A program made the position numbers and the translations under genes. A DNA stretch of 55,530 bases, from NCBI RefSeq assembly GCF_000218235.1, contig NZ_GL945017.1:1-55530 (forward strand), read 5' to 3'. This document shows positions 16,881 to 25,571 of the stretch, in pieces. Source of the stretch: Hallella multisaccharivorax DSM 17128 (GTDB lineage Bacteria > Bacteroidota > Bacteroidia > Bacteroidales > Bacteroidaceae). Position 1 is the stretch's first letter. The number at the start of each line of letters is the position of its first letter. The notes below the pieces were generated by a model. The model worked only from the letters and a program-made list of their open reading frames with translations. It made no database searches and was not told where the DNA came from.

Positions 16881-19001
16881 TTACAATCCTCTCGCCTTTA
16901 GCAGGGCTTGGGCGTCAGGTTGTTGAAATCCCGTAAACTCAGTGAAGGCTTTCATCAGATCGACAGTGTAACCGCGACTGAGAATGATATTGCGCATTTC
17001 ATCGCCTGTTGACCTTTTCAGCGCGCCTTTCTTTTGGAATGCCTCGGCAATGTTGTCAGCAAGCACCTCTGTCCATAGATAACTGTAGTAACCAGCAGCA
17101 TAACCGCCACCGAAGATATGGTTGAAATAGGAAGAAGAATAGCGCGGCGGCACTTGCAAGTCGAGTAAGTTGACAGCTTTCAGTGACTCGTGTTCAAAGT
17201 CAAGTGCTTTGTCTGCGGTGGGCACCTTGGCTGCCGGGAGCATATGCCAAGCCAAGTCAGCACATGTGGCTGCAAGGTTTTCACCCAAGGCATAGCATGG
17301 TTGGAAGTTGATGGACTTCAACATTTTTGCTTTCAGCTCAGCGGGCATGTGCTCGCCTTGAGCATTGATGGCGTAGTTGTCGAAAACTTCGTCAATAGGT
17401 GCAAAGCTCTCGTTGAACTGCGACGGCATCTCCACGAAATCGCGTGGTACTGCTGTGCCAGACAGACTGTTAAAGCGGCAGTTGGAGAGTATGCCATGCA
17501 GGGCATGACCAAACTCATGGAACATCGTGGTGGCTTCATCCCATGTAACATAGGATGGCTGGCCGTCGGGAGCCTTGGCAAAGTTGCAGACGTTGAAGAT
17601 GACCGGCTGTTGTTTCCACTCCTTACTTTGTTTGGCAAACGAGCTCATCCAGGCGCCACCGCGCTTGGTGGGACGGCGAAAATAGTCGGTATAGAATAGT
17701 GCGAGAGGCTTTCTATCTCTGTCGAAGACTTCAAATACTTTCATGTCTGCATGATAGGTGGGAATATCCGTGCGCTGCTTGAACGTAAGACCGTAGACTC
17801 GGTTGGCAGCATAAAACACACCTTTGACCAGTACACTGTCGATATTGAAATACGGCTTCACTTCATCGTCAGAGACATTGAGCAGCTCCTTTTTCATCTT
17901 CTGCGAGTAATAGAAGCGGTCATAAGACTGTAACTTGAAGTCACTGCCTTCTGTCTTCCGGGCATAGGCTTCAATGTCGGCAGTTTCCTTATCAGCAGCG
18001 GGACGATAAGCCGCAATCAGGTTGTTGAGAAACGCATATACGTTTTCGGGTGTCTTTGCTATGGTCTTTTCCAATGAGTAGGAGGCATAATTCTTATACC
18101 CCATCAACTCGGCCTTCTCTGCTCGGAGATTCGTTATTTCCACTACGATGGGGAAGGTATTGAACTGTCCGGAGCCATCGGCACGATGGATGGAAGCCTC
18201 GTAGACACGACGGCGAAGGTCTCTGTTGCTGAGACTGGCCAGTATGGGTTGCTGTGTGGTGTTGATGATGACGATGGCGTATGGCGCCTTGCCTCCACGG
18301 CTTTCTGCATCTTTCTTGCACTGGGCAATATCGGCATCGCTCAGGCCAGCAAGCTCTTCCTTGCTATTCACCCATACGACGGCATGGTTGGTAGCTTCAG
18401 GAAGCAGGTTGCCCCATTGTTGTTGCAAATCAGAGATGCGGTTGTTGATCAGTTCCATCCGGACTTTTTTCTCTTTTGAGAGAAGTGCCCCACTGCGCAC
18501 AAAGTCTTTGTAGGTCTCCTCCAGAAGGCGTTTGTCTTCACCTTTAAGCCTTGTATATTCGTGGTCGTAAACATACTTGACGCGCTCAAAGAGCTTTTGA
18601 TTAAATGAGATGTCATTTCCAAGTTTGGTCAGCTCAGGGGTGATGGCCTTCTCAATAGCGGCTATCTCGGGTGTCTTGTCAGCACTTGTCAGACAATAGA
18701 AAACGCTGGAGACACGGTCTAAAAGCTTTCCACTGTTTTCGTAAGCCAGAATGGTATTGGCAAACGTAGGCTTCTGCTTGTTGACAACAATGGCGTTGAT
18801 GGCTTTGCGTTGTGTGGCAATGCCTTGTCGGAGAGCAGGAAGATAGTACTCTGTCTTGATTTTACTGAAGTCAGGGGCACCGAAGAGCAATGAGCTCGGA
18901 TGAAGCAACGGATTGATTGCTGTTGAAGATTGAGCCATAGAAAACATGACGACGGATGATAATCCTAACGTGAGCAGGGTCTTTTTATACTTAGCATTCA
19001 T
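16881..19001 (-). CDS. Exported M3 family dipeptidyl carboxypeptidase (Dcp-like)
   Basis: The 706-residue protein begins with a signal peptide (about 23 residues, ending MFSMAQ). The rest is an M3A zinc metallopeptidase of Dcp/oligopeptidase type, with the catalytic TMFHEFGHALHG (His495, Glu496, His499). The usual late motifs YSSSYFNHIF and YAAGYYSYLW also occur. It would trim dipeptides or cleave oligopeptides in the periplasm. Length matches the family. A -7 box lies 28 bases upstream and the gene is monocistronic. Confidence 0.93.
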   Translation of the reverse strand: MNAKYKKTLLTLGLSSVVMFSMAQSSTAINPLLHPSSLLFGAPDFSKIKTEYYLPALRQGIATQRKAINAIVVNKQKPTFANTILAYENSGKLLDRVSSVFYCLTSADKTPEIAAIEKAITPELTKLGNDISFNQKLFERVKYVYDHEYTRLKGEDKRLLEETYKDFVRSGALLSKEKKVRMELINNRISDLQQQWGNLLPEATNHAVVWVNSKEELAGLSDADIAQCKKDAESRGGKAPYAIVIINTTQQPILASLSNRDLRRRVYEASIHRADGSGQFNTFPIVVEITNLRAEKAELMGYKNYASYSLEKTIAKTPENVYAFLNNLIAAYRPAADKETADIEAYARKTEGSDFKLQSYDRFYYSQKMKKELLNVSDDEVKPYFNIDSVLVKGVFYAANRVYGLTFKQRTDIPTYHADMKVFEVFDRDRKPLALFYTDYFRRPTKRGGAWMSSFAKQSKEWKQQPVIFNVCNFAKAPDGQPSYVTWDEATTMFHEFGHALHGILSNCRFNSLSGTAVPRDFVEMPSQFNESFAPIDEVFDNYAINAQGEHMPAELKAKMLKSINFQPCYALGENLAATCADLAWHMLPAAKVPTADKALDFEHESLKAVNLLDLQVPPRYSSSYFNHIFGGGYAAGYYSYLWTEVLADNIAEAFQKKGALKRSTGDEMRNIILSRGYTVDLMKAFTEFTGFQQPDAQALLKARGL

Positions 19002-19028
19002 CGTGTAAAAATTTGGTTAATTAGGTTA

Positions 19029-19036
19029 CAAAGATA
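19029..19036 (-). promoter_or_regulatory. -7 box of the M3 peptidase gene
   Basis: TATCTTTG on the minus strand lies 28 bases before the ATG at 19001. No clear -33 TTTG was found. Confidence 0.55.
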
Positions 19037-19149
19037 ATTAAAAAAATGAGGAGCATACTTGAAAGTCATTCTAAATTTATGTTATTTTAGTTTATTGTCA
19101 TTATAAGACCTGTTTTGTAACTACTCAGTCTTTTTCAGCAAGCCATCCA

Positions 19150-20383
19150 GTAACTATTCAGCAATAGCCATACGCCATGTCCATCCTATAATGATAGGAT
19201 GGTGCTGATAGCATTGAGTTGTGACCGATGGTTCTTCCATGCCGTGTCTGCGATGGAATGTATTGCAAAGAAAGCATCTGCTCCACTGTCAGACCTGAAT
19301 GTTCGGGAGATTTTCTGCTTTATCTTCAGTTTTCGGATTCCCCGCTCGCTGGCATTGTTGTCAGATGGTATTCTCGGATTCTCCAGAATGTTGAATATGT
19401 AGTCTCTGCATTTGAAGAGCCCCTTGCGCATCCTTTCGAAATGGTCTTTCAGATGGAGAAGGTTGGCTTGCAGCAGGATGTCTAATTTTTCAAGCCACGC
19501 TTTCTTTTCTATTACATCCGCAGGATGCTCGTTCCTTTCGTGGATGGCTTTCCGCAACAGGCCTGCTACGTCTTTAGACCCATTCTGTGTGGGGTCAAGC
19601 TCGGTCAGATATTCAAGTTCGCGCAAAAGATGGGCGTGGTATACTTGGTGGTCAAGGAAGTTGAGCGCGAAATAAGCGCTGTGCCTGTCTGTGACGGCTA
19701 CCATGTTCTTCAGGGATTCGCCGAATTTGTCCTCAAGCACTCTTGAGGAGCGTCCTGTCGCCCGGAAACAGAGTGTAACGTATGCCGTCTGTGCTATCCA
19801 TGCCCAGTCCAGTTTCTTGTTGTTGTAACATCCTGATTCGTCAAAGCCCACGACAGCGGATTTCTTCCGCATTCCTCTATCACATCAGGGACTGCGACCA
19901 ATTCCTTCAGATGCCCTTCATGTCCCGGCTGTCCGCCAGGCTTGAGTCCGCTTTTCTTCCGCAATGACTTTGTGCGTCGGACCACCTCGTCTTTCATGGG
20001 TTCCTTGGAAGGTGGCGTGCTGCTGTTGTTCGAGTTCTTCTTTGGCCCCTCGTATTTCTCCAGCTGTTTGCGCAAGGTATGGTTTTCAGCCTGCAATTTT
20101 TCCACATTACGGCGCAAGTTGGCATTCTCCGTACGCATCGCATCCATACCCTCTCGCATGGATGCCATCTCCGAAGTCAGCCTTTTAAGTGCTTGCGACA
20201 TGTCCGTAACTTGCTCTTTCATAGGTACAAAGATACGAAAAATATCTGAGATATGCAAGTAAATAGGTGTGTATTTTCCTGACAATAAAGACTTTCTTCA
20301 TTGCGGACAACCGCATTCAAAGGTTGATGGGTAAGTTTGTACTAAGACAGAACTTGTCATGAACAATATTGCTGAATAGTTAC
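19150..20383 (-). mobile_element. IS66-family element relic with matching ends
   Basis: Perfect 18-bp inverted repeats (19149-19166 and 20367-20384) enclose a broken IS66-type transposase. The tips read GTAA, typical of IS66 ends. The 8 bases outside each end differ, so no target duplication survives. A near copy of the end (GTAACTACTCAG) lies at 19116-19127, just outside. At 1.23 kb the element is about half the usual length. Confidence 0.85.
19186..20222 (-). pseudogene. IS66-type transposase, internally deleted and frameshifted
   Basis: The first part (20222 to about 19870, MKEQVTDMSQ...) has the N-terminal coiled coil and the conserved NSNNSSTPPSKEP and GGQPGHEGH segments. The second part (19872-19186) is in another frame and holds the C-terminal catalytic region, with FDESGCYNNKK, VTDRHSAYF and PSDNNASERGIRKLK. 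The middle, about 150 residues including the zinc-binding region, is missing at the junction near 19870. A -7 box (TATCTTTG, 20228-20235 minus) sits right before the ATG at 20222, so an upstream extension to 20285 is not used. Confidence 0.85.
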
Positions 20384-20443
20384 TATGAATCTTATGATTG
20401 TATTAAATACTGTAAAATGAAATTTATTTGCATTCTGACTGAT

Positions 20444-20451
20444 TAATTTTG
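20444..20451 (+). promoter_or_regulatory. -7 box of the Gly-Gly peptide gene
   Basis: TAATTTTG fits TAnnTTTG and lies 57 bases before the ATG at 20508. A TTTG at 20427-20430 is nearer than the usual -33 spacing. Confidence 0.5.
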
Positions 20452-20507
20452 CAAGCATAAGAGGTCGACAACTTGCAAGAATTATTAACTAATTAATTAA
20501 CATCAAA

Positions 20508-20663
20508 ATGAAAATGAGAGTTTTATCTGAGAATGAGATGCGCTCAACTTGTGGAGGTGGCTTTATCAACATCCTTACAATAAGAGGAGCTCACGATGGG
20601 GTTAAAGGGAATACTGAGATTTTCCTGTTTGGCATTAGAATCTATCACGGGAAAAATGCCTAA
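20508..20663 (+). CDS. Small peptide with Gly-Gly leader (bacteriocin/RiPP-like precursor)
   Basis: The 51-residue ORF starts MKMRVLSENEMRSTCGGG, which fits the double-glycine leader pattern (Leu-Ser-x-x-Glu-Met ... Gly-Gly) seen in Bacteroidetes peptide precursors cut by C39-type transporters. The core after GGG has about 33 residues, without Cys and with several Gly and Ile. The gene has a promoter 57 bases upstream and a hairpin after its stop, then a secreted protein gene. No maturase or C39 transporter lies nearby. Class and activity are inference. Confidence 0.65.
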   Translation: MKMRVLSENEMRSTCGGGFINILTIRGAHDGVKGNTEIFLFGIRIYHGKNA

Positions 20664-20679
20664 TCATTAAGTCAATGTC

Positions 20680-20708
20680 GTAGGAAGTCTTTCGGGCTTC
20701 CTACTTCC
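20680..20708 (+). terminator. Terminator or attenuator after the peptide gene
   Basis: GTAGGAAG (20680-20687) pairs with CTTCCTAC (20697-20704) around a 9-base loop, followed by TTCCC. The T-run is short, so partial read-through into 20727 is likely. Confidence 0.55.
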
Positions 20709-20726
20709 CACGGATATCTAATAAAA

Positions 20727-21713
20727 ATGAAAAGACTTTTATCTCTTATTTTTCTATATTTTTTAATCATTAATAGCTTTGCCCAAGTAAAGCTGTTAGA
20801 TGCAAATACTCATAAACCAGTAGAATTTGCTTCTGTATTTAACGGCAAGGGTTCTTTATTATCTTCCTCAGATGTACTAGGAGTAATACGCATTCCTTAT
20901 GGTGTTCATAAATTGTCTGTCTCTCACGTGGGCTATGAAAACAAGGCCGTGGACTTAGATACCTTAACACATGGCATCATATATATGATGCCAAGAGTGC
21001 AGATGCTCAACGAAATTGCAGTAACGACAAAGCGACCTGAGTATGCTGTTTTGAAATGCTATTTCAGGTGTCCTCAATTTTTCAATTCTGAACTTGAATA
21101 TTATTTTGAGGGCAAAATAATCTATTTTGTAAAACTGAAGAATGGGCGCGTAGACCACCGTATTATCGCTTCCAAGTATCTTGCTAATGATAGTGTTCGG
21201 AAAATAGAATTGAGTGAAGGCAGTGCATACTCTTATAATCCATCTATACCGTATTTAGAGTTTAACGCTCTATCTGACAAAAAAGAAGGTTATATAAAGG
21301 TTGATACCTCATCTGTTTCAGAAATAAGATACGCTTCCGACAAGTTATATCCAGACACTGTCGCAACGTTTAGATTTGGTAAATATATAATTCATCGTAA
21401 AAAGAACTATTTGAATGAGGTCTATAAACGTAGTGAGGAGCCTTTAACTTATTCAGATCTGCTTTCTTACCGCCAGTCGAGGCAGATGACTATTGAATAT
21501 AAAGGTGTTAACAAGGTCTTTGATCAATGGGAAGAAGTGCATGTTATAAAAGCTTTCCTTATCAATAGAAAAGAAAGAGAGAGATTGCAGAAGCAAGACA
21601 AGGAAAGTGTTGATTTTGATGTATTCAGGGCGGAAAACTCTATTCCGTCGATTAATAATAGTATTAAAGATCGATTGTGCTTTATGCGACCCTACAATCC
21701 AAGTAAAAAATAA
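20727..21713 (+). CDS. Exported protein with carboxypeptidase-regulatory-like N-terminal domain
   Basis: The 328-residue protein has a signal peptide (about 19 residues, ending NSFAQ), then an 80-residue beta domain of the carboxypeptidase-D regulatory type (KPVEFASVFN, GVHKLSVSHVGYE, QMLNEIAVT) like those found in front of TonB receptors and other Bacteroidota envelope proteins. The remaining 220 residues are not recognised. It follows the Gly-Gly peptide after a hairpin and probably shares its transcript. The region is more AT-rich than the neighbouring housekeeping genes and is flanked by IS debris, suggesting transfer. Confidence 0.7.
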   Translation: MKRLLSLIFLYFLIINSFAQVKLLDANTHKPVEFASVFNGKGSLLSSSDVLGVIRIPYGVHKLSVSHVGYENKAVDLDTLTHGIIYMMPRVQMLNEIAVTTKRPEYAVLKCYFRCPQFFNSELEYYFEGKIIYFVKLKNGRVDHRIIASKYLANDSVRKIELSEGSAYSYNPSIPYLEFNALSDKKEGYIKVDTSSVSEIRYASDKLYPDTVATFRFGKYIIHRKKNYLNEVYKRSEEPLTYSDLLSYRQSRQMTIEYKGVNKVFDQWEEVHVIKAFLINRKERERLQKQDKESVDFDVFRAENSIPSINNSIKDRLCFMRPYNPSKK

Positions 21714-21862
21714 CAGATCAGTATATTGGAAATTATCATTTGTCTTTTGGCTACTCCCTGATTTTGAGATTCTGAGTTTGCGTCAATGCCTAAAGGTCCT
21801 TCGCAGAAAAACTGGTTCTTCCGTTAAATGAATAGATAGGCTGTTGTATATATATTAAAAGA

Positions 21863-21919
21863 GCTGGTATTATGTATCTTTGTTTGTAGTGCCCAAACTC
21901 CAAGAACATGAATACCAGC
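21863..21919 (+). promoter_or_regulatory. Inverted repeat around a transposase promoter and start
   Basis: GCTGGTATT (21863-21871) and AATACCAGC (21911-21919) are perfect arms. TATCTTTG (21875-21882) is in the loop, and the ATG at 21908 directly precedes the second arm. With a one-base bulge the pairing extends to ATG (21872-21874) against CAT (21907-21909), covering the start codon. Confidence 0.6.
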
Positions 21920-22018
21920 ATAATGCAAAACGCCTTAGGCGTCTCCCGACAGGAATGTCAGGATATGCGCTACGAAGGTAATGAACTAAAGTTTCCCACC
22001 CTATATAAAGTGGTATGA
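21908..22018 (+). pseudogene. N-terminal fragment of a transposase
   Basis: A 36-codon frame (MNTSIMQNALGVSRQE...) starts at the controlled ATG and ends at a TGA where the next element begins. It has its own promoter and inverted repeat but no body. It looks like a transposase start truncated by the element at about 22020. The family could not be assigned. Confidence 0.5.
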
Positions 22019-22019
22019 A

Positions 22020-22100
22020 ATAACAGTTTCTCGATAATTTTTAGTAACTTTGTAGTGTCCGATTACATTGATTACCAATAAATTAAAGAGGAACTGTTAT
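22020..22100 (+). promoter_or_regulatory. Promoter inside an inverted repeat that covers the transposase start
   Basis: ATAACAGTTTCTC (22020-22032) pairs with GAGGAACTGTTAT (22088-22100) over 13 positions with one G-U. The right arm contains the ribosome site GAGG and the first two bases of the ATG at 22099. TAACTTTG (22045-22052) in the loop is the -7 box. A transcript from this promoter lacks the left arm, whereas read-through RNA would contain both and hide the start. Confidence 0.65.
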
Positions 22101-23379
22101 GGATATAAAATTAAGCAATTTCAGTGAGATCTCCAAACTCTTGAGTGTTAAAAGTAAGATGAGCACTGATATTCTCAACCTATTCTCCAAATTTGGGCTT
22201 GGCCATCTGCTATGCCGTTTGTCATTAGAGAAACATGATGGCATATCTGCAGTTCAGCTCATTCTTTCTCTTTGCCTTTTCCGAATCAACGGAGAGACTA
22301 TTCATTCTATGTACAGGAAAGGCTTCTATGGCCTTCTTGAGACCGGCAAGAACTGCTACTATCGTATGCTGGAACGTCCTTCCATGGATTGGCGTCGGCT
22401 TATGAACTACACTGCGATTCGTTTCATGTGCGTTCTTCGAAAGAATGGCATACAAACAGACAATGAAAATTCATGTGTAATTATTGACGACACCACATTG
22501 GAAAAGAGCGGAAAGTTCATGGAGCATATAACGAAGGTCTTTGACCATGTAAAGAGAGACTACGTTCTCGGCTACAAGCTGCTCTTGTGCACATTCTTTG
22601 ATGGAAAATCCACATTGCCTTTCGACTTTTCATTACACGAGGAGCTCGGTAAGAAAGGTGATGGAGGAATTGGAAAGAAGCAGCTCAGACGGAGGTTCTC
22701 AATACATCGTGACAAGAACAATCCTGATTACCAAAGAGAACAGGAATGCAGCATGAGTAAGTTGGACTGCGCTATAGAGATGGTAAAACGCATGTGGAAA
22801 TGTGGTCACCATCCGCATTATGCATTGGCAGACAGTTGGTTTGCCTGTGAAGACTTCATCACATCCATAAGGAATATTGCTGACGGTGCTATACACTATG
22901 TGGGCCTGGCAAAAATGGGCGCCACCAAATATTTAGTCAATGGCAAGAAGAATAACGCAGAGGAATTGGTTGCCTTATGCAGCAGAGAACATACACACAT
23001 CTGCCGCAAGTATAAATGCCAATACATAGCGCTTCGAGGATACCTGGGCAGTCTTCCCGTCAGAATTTTCCTTATCAAGTACGGACATAATGAGAGATGG
23101 AATATCATGCTAACCACAGATACCTCAATGCCGTTCATACGCGCCTTTGAACTCTACCGGATACGTTGGAATATTGAAGTTGTCAATCGGGAAACCAAGC
23201 AATATCTTGGACTTGGGACATATGCCGGTCGAAACCTCAACGGGCAGATTGCTGACGCTGCTCTTTGCTACATAACATATACGATGATGGCTTTAGAAAA
23301 GCGAATGTCTGATTGTAAACGTCTTATTTTCCGCCACGCCCAATCACCCGGCTGTTTTTCAGCCGGTTATGTGGACTAA
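22099..23379 (+). pseudogene. DDE transposase (IS4-like), C-terminus cut off by IS66
   Basis: The frame encodes 426 residues, of which about 405 are native. Family features are IIDDTTLEKSGK near 130 (first Asp), VLGYKLL, ALADSWF near 246 (second Asp) and RWNIEVVNRETKQYLGLG near 355 (Glu). These fit an IS4-type DDE fold. The IS66 end begins at 23315, so the last 21 codons are read from that element. No continuation is found beyond 25086, so the C-terminal tail is lost. Activity is doubtful although the catalytic triad remains. Confidence 0.8.
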
Positions 23380-23406
23380 GCAAAAAAATGATTTTCCAAG
23401 TTTAAC

Positions 23407-24639
23407 CTATATTTTAATATAACAGGGCAGTAATTGCCGCTTATCATAGGTTTCATGGCTGACTATGCACTTGAAGAGCTTCTCAAGGTATGTCTCAGGA
23501 TTGATGCCGTTGAGCCTGCAACTTTCCGTAAGCGAGAAGATGACGGCTGTATTTTTGGCAGCATCCTCACTTCCTATATTCTGGCAGTTCTTCAAGTTCA
23601 GTTTTACTGGTTTCATTCTCTGTTCACAGAGATTGTTTGAGATCTGCACTCTGCCGTCCTTGATGAAGTTCTCAAGCGACTTCCACTGATTGAGCATATA
23701 ATTGACAGCATTGCTCATCATCTCGTTTGCCATCAGTTTCAGGTCTGTCGACATCAGTACGACTCTGTCATGTATCCGCCTGAGTATTGTCCTGGACCGT
23801 CGTTCCCGTCTTACTTTTATCTGATCGGGTGATAGCTTCTGAACTTTAAAGGCAAGTTCCAGTCTGAAGAGCTCTGCTATCATATTGATGATCTCCATCG
23901 CTCTTCGGTCACTTGGAAGAGCATCAATGAACTTTCTTCTTGCGTGAACCCAGCAACCGATATGTACGATGCCCGGGTGCTTCTCTGCATCATCGAAGAT
24001 ACTGTAGGCGATGTAGCCATCTGTTGATATAAAACCACTGAAGTCCGTCAGGAAGTCAACAACTACCTTACGGGCACGGCTACCACTCTCATAGAGGTAA
24101 TAAACGATTTTCTTCAACTGAGCGTAGAAGGCCCAGAGATATTTCTTCCTGTAGCTTTTTCCTCCGTTTTCATCCTTCACTCAGACAGGCTCTGTCGTCT
24201 CGTCTGTCATAATGTAGTCAGTGCTGATGACCTCACGTCTCATGCTATCCTCCATGTATTCTCTAAGGATTCGCAGACCATTCTGCATGTAGCGGTTCAG
24301 CGTGGCTTTGCTGAAGTGAAGGCCGATTACGAGGCTCTCAGTGAGATAAGCCATGTCCGACCAGCTTATTTGGTAGCTGCGGGATAATTCGTCGAATACG
24401 GGCTTCTTGAACTTTCCCTGAACCGGACGCTTTTCATAGAGAACATAGAAACCACGCTCATAATGCAACAGCTTTACAATCTTACGTGACTTCGACATGA
24501 ACATGTAGACAATAGTCGTATCACCTGGATCCATGGACAGCTCTGTCCGTATCTGCTCGCAAAGGCGGAAGATACCTTTGCGCATGTCAACGTTACCATT
24601 GAACAGGTAGTATTTCAGATTCGCACTCAGTCCTAACAT
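23407..24639 (-). pseudogene. IS66 TnpB-TnpC fusion remnant with in-frame stop
   Basis: The 5' part (from 24639) starts as TnpB, with KYYLFNGNVDMRKG and LLHYERGFYVLYEKR. After residue 85 it continues as the middle of the transposase TnpC (ISWSDMAYLTESLV, ATLNRYMQNG, TDETTEPV). An internal deletion has thus fused two genes. A TGA at 24181-24183 then interrupts the frame, which resumes at once with VKDENGGKSYRKKYLWAF and runs through the catalytic C-terminus (STDGYIAYS, GCWVHARRKF, SNNLCEQRMKPVK) to 23407. The element should not be self-mobile. Confidence 0.85.
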
Positions 24640-25007
24640 GTCCCTATCAGTTTATTGAGCATCACACTCAGGTCGAGTACGTTGGTATTTCTCAGGAAGA
24701 TGTTGGCACCACTTGTCAGCTGGAGCTTCACCCATTTGATAGGCTCTGGAGCTGCAGGCTTTACCGGCTGTATCTTGACGGTTGGCTGATTGCTCGGAGT
24801 GCCGACTATTTGGACGCGGGCCGTATTAGGCTGCTTCACCTCTACGGTCTTCCCGAGCTTCTCATCCCATAGCTGATGGCGCTGCCAGTTCATAAACTTG
24901 TCATAGTTGACACCATACTCGGAGCAGAACTCCTTCAGATCCTTAGTCTCACTGCACAGCTGATACAGGTCATAGACTTCCTGATAATTGACTCTTTCTT
25001 TTGGCAT
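24633..25007 (-). CDS. tnpA: IS66 accessory protein TnpA
   Basis: The 124-residue protein is the first gene of the second IS66 element. It has an N-terminal HTH-like region (YDLYQLCSETKDLKEFC) and ends in the short beta segment typical of this family (VKLQLTSGANIFLRN). A -7 box TACCTTTG lies at 25035-25042 on the minus strand. It overlaps the tnpB start by 7 bases. It looks intact, although its partners are damaged. Confidence 0.8.
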   Translation of the reverse strand: MPKERVNYQEVYDLYQLCSETKDLKEFCSEYGVNYDKFMNWQRHQLWDEKLGKTVEVKQPNTARVQIVGTPSNQPTVKIQPVKPAAPEPIKWVKLQLTSGANIFLRNTNVLDLSVMLNKLIGTC

Positions 25008-25086
25008 AACTTTTCTGTTTTAAAGTTGATGCCGCAAAGGTAATAATTTTAGGAGCCGGTGTCAAGGCGGAAAATAAGACGTTTAC

Positions 25087-25246
25087 GTTACGAAGTGGGG
25101 TATAGCCGTCTCATAGAAGAAATCATTAGGCACTGGCTGCTAATGGTCGCCAAAAGGTCGCCAAAACGACGTAACGCCAAAACATATACAGCTTATAATC
25201 AATACATTACAACGATACAAGATATCCCCAGTCGGAGTACATTAAA
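25087..25246. other. Flank of the IS66 element, no gene recognised
   Basis: The stretch keeps an open plus-strand frame but no known domain. It contains a tandem duplication GGTCGCCAAAA twice (about 25147-25168). It is not the missing tail of the interrupted transposase. It probably derives from another decayed mobile gene. Confidence 0.35.
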
Positions 25247-25249
25247 AAA

Positions 25250-25275
25250 GCCAAGGAACGACTTAACTCCTTGGC
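25250..25275 (-). terminator. Terminator of the secreted-protein operon
   Basis: GCCAAGGA (25250-25257) and TCCTTGGC (25268-25275) form the stem. On the minus strand it is followed by TTTTTT. It ends transcription of the small gene 25317-25523 and the large gene before it. Confidence 0.8.
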
Positions 25276-25316
25276 TTTCCCTGTGCTTATAGTATGTGTT
25301 CTGTCAATCTTATGGT

Positions 25317-25523
25317 TTACTGGTTCTCGTCGCCTTCGTCCCAGAAGAAGGAGGGTTTCGCAAGGGCATCCGGGCCATAGACATCCGTTGTCGGGTTCAG
25401 TCCTGTTTGTGTAAAGCCGTTACCCGACTGTTCCAGGCCTTTATCACTTGAGTTTGCCATTATGGGAGATTCTATGTCCATTGCCTTAACATATACGACC
25501 GGTGCTGAATATATTTTTTTCAT
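25317..25523 (-). CDS. Small hypothetical protein
   Basis: The 68-residue protein starts MKKIYSAPVVYVKAMDIESPI and is acidic at the end (FFWDEGDENQ). It has no signal peptide and no recognised domain. It follows the large exported protein by 48 bases and precedes a strong terminator, so the two form one transcript. Similar short proteins next to secreted Prevotella proteins are familiar, but a role is not known. Confidence 0.65.
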   Translation of the reverse strand: MKKIYSAPVVYVKAMDIESPIMANSSDKGLEQSGNGFTQTGLNPTTDVYGPDALAKPSFFWDEGDENQ

Positions 25524-25571
25524 AGTCTTAAAAACTTGTTTGTCATCGGCGGTTCTGTTTGTTGACTGCTT

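Larger units (their letters stand above)
23315..25086 (-). mobile_element. Second IS66-family element, degenerate
   Basis: Inverted ends (GTAAACGTCTTATTTTCCGC from 23315 and its reverse complement ending at 25086) bound 1772 bp with IS66-type genes on the minus strand. The flanks outside (GTCTGATT and GTTACGAA) differ, so the target duplication has been lost by a neighbouring deletion or recombination. The element interrupts a DDE transposase. Confidence 0.9.

Noticed and set aside
25250..25275. Attachment-site similarity between this hairpin and the one at 38362-38390 (both contain AACTCCTT)
   Set aside because: The shared part is a short terminator-like stem; no direct repeat or tRNA lies here.
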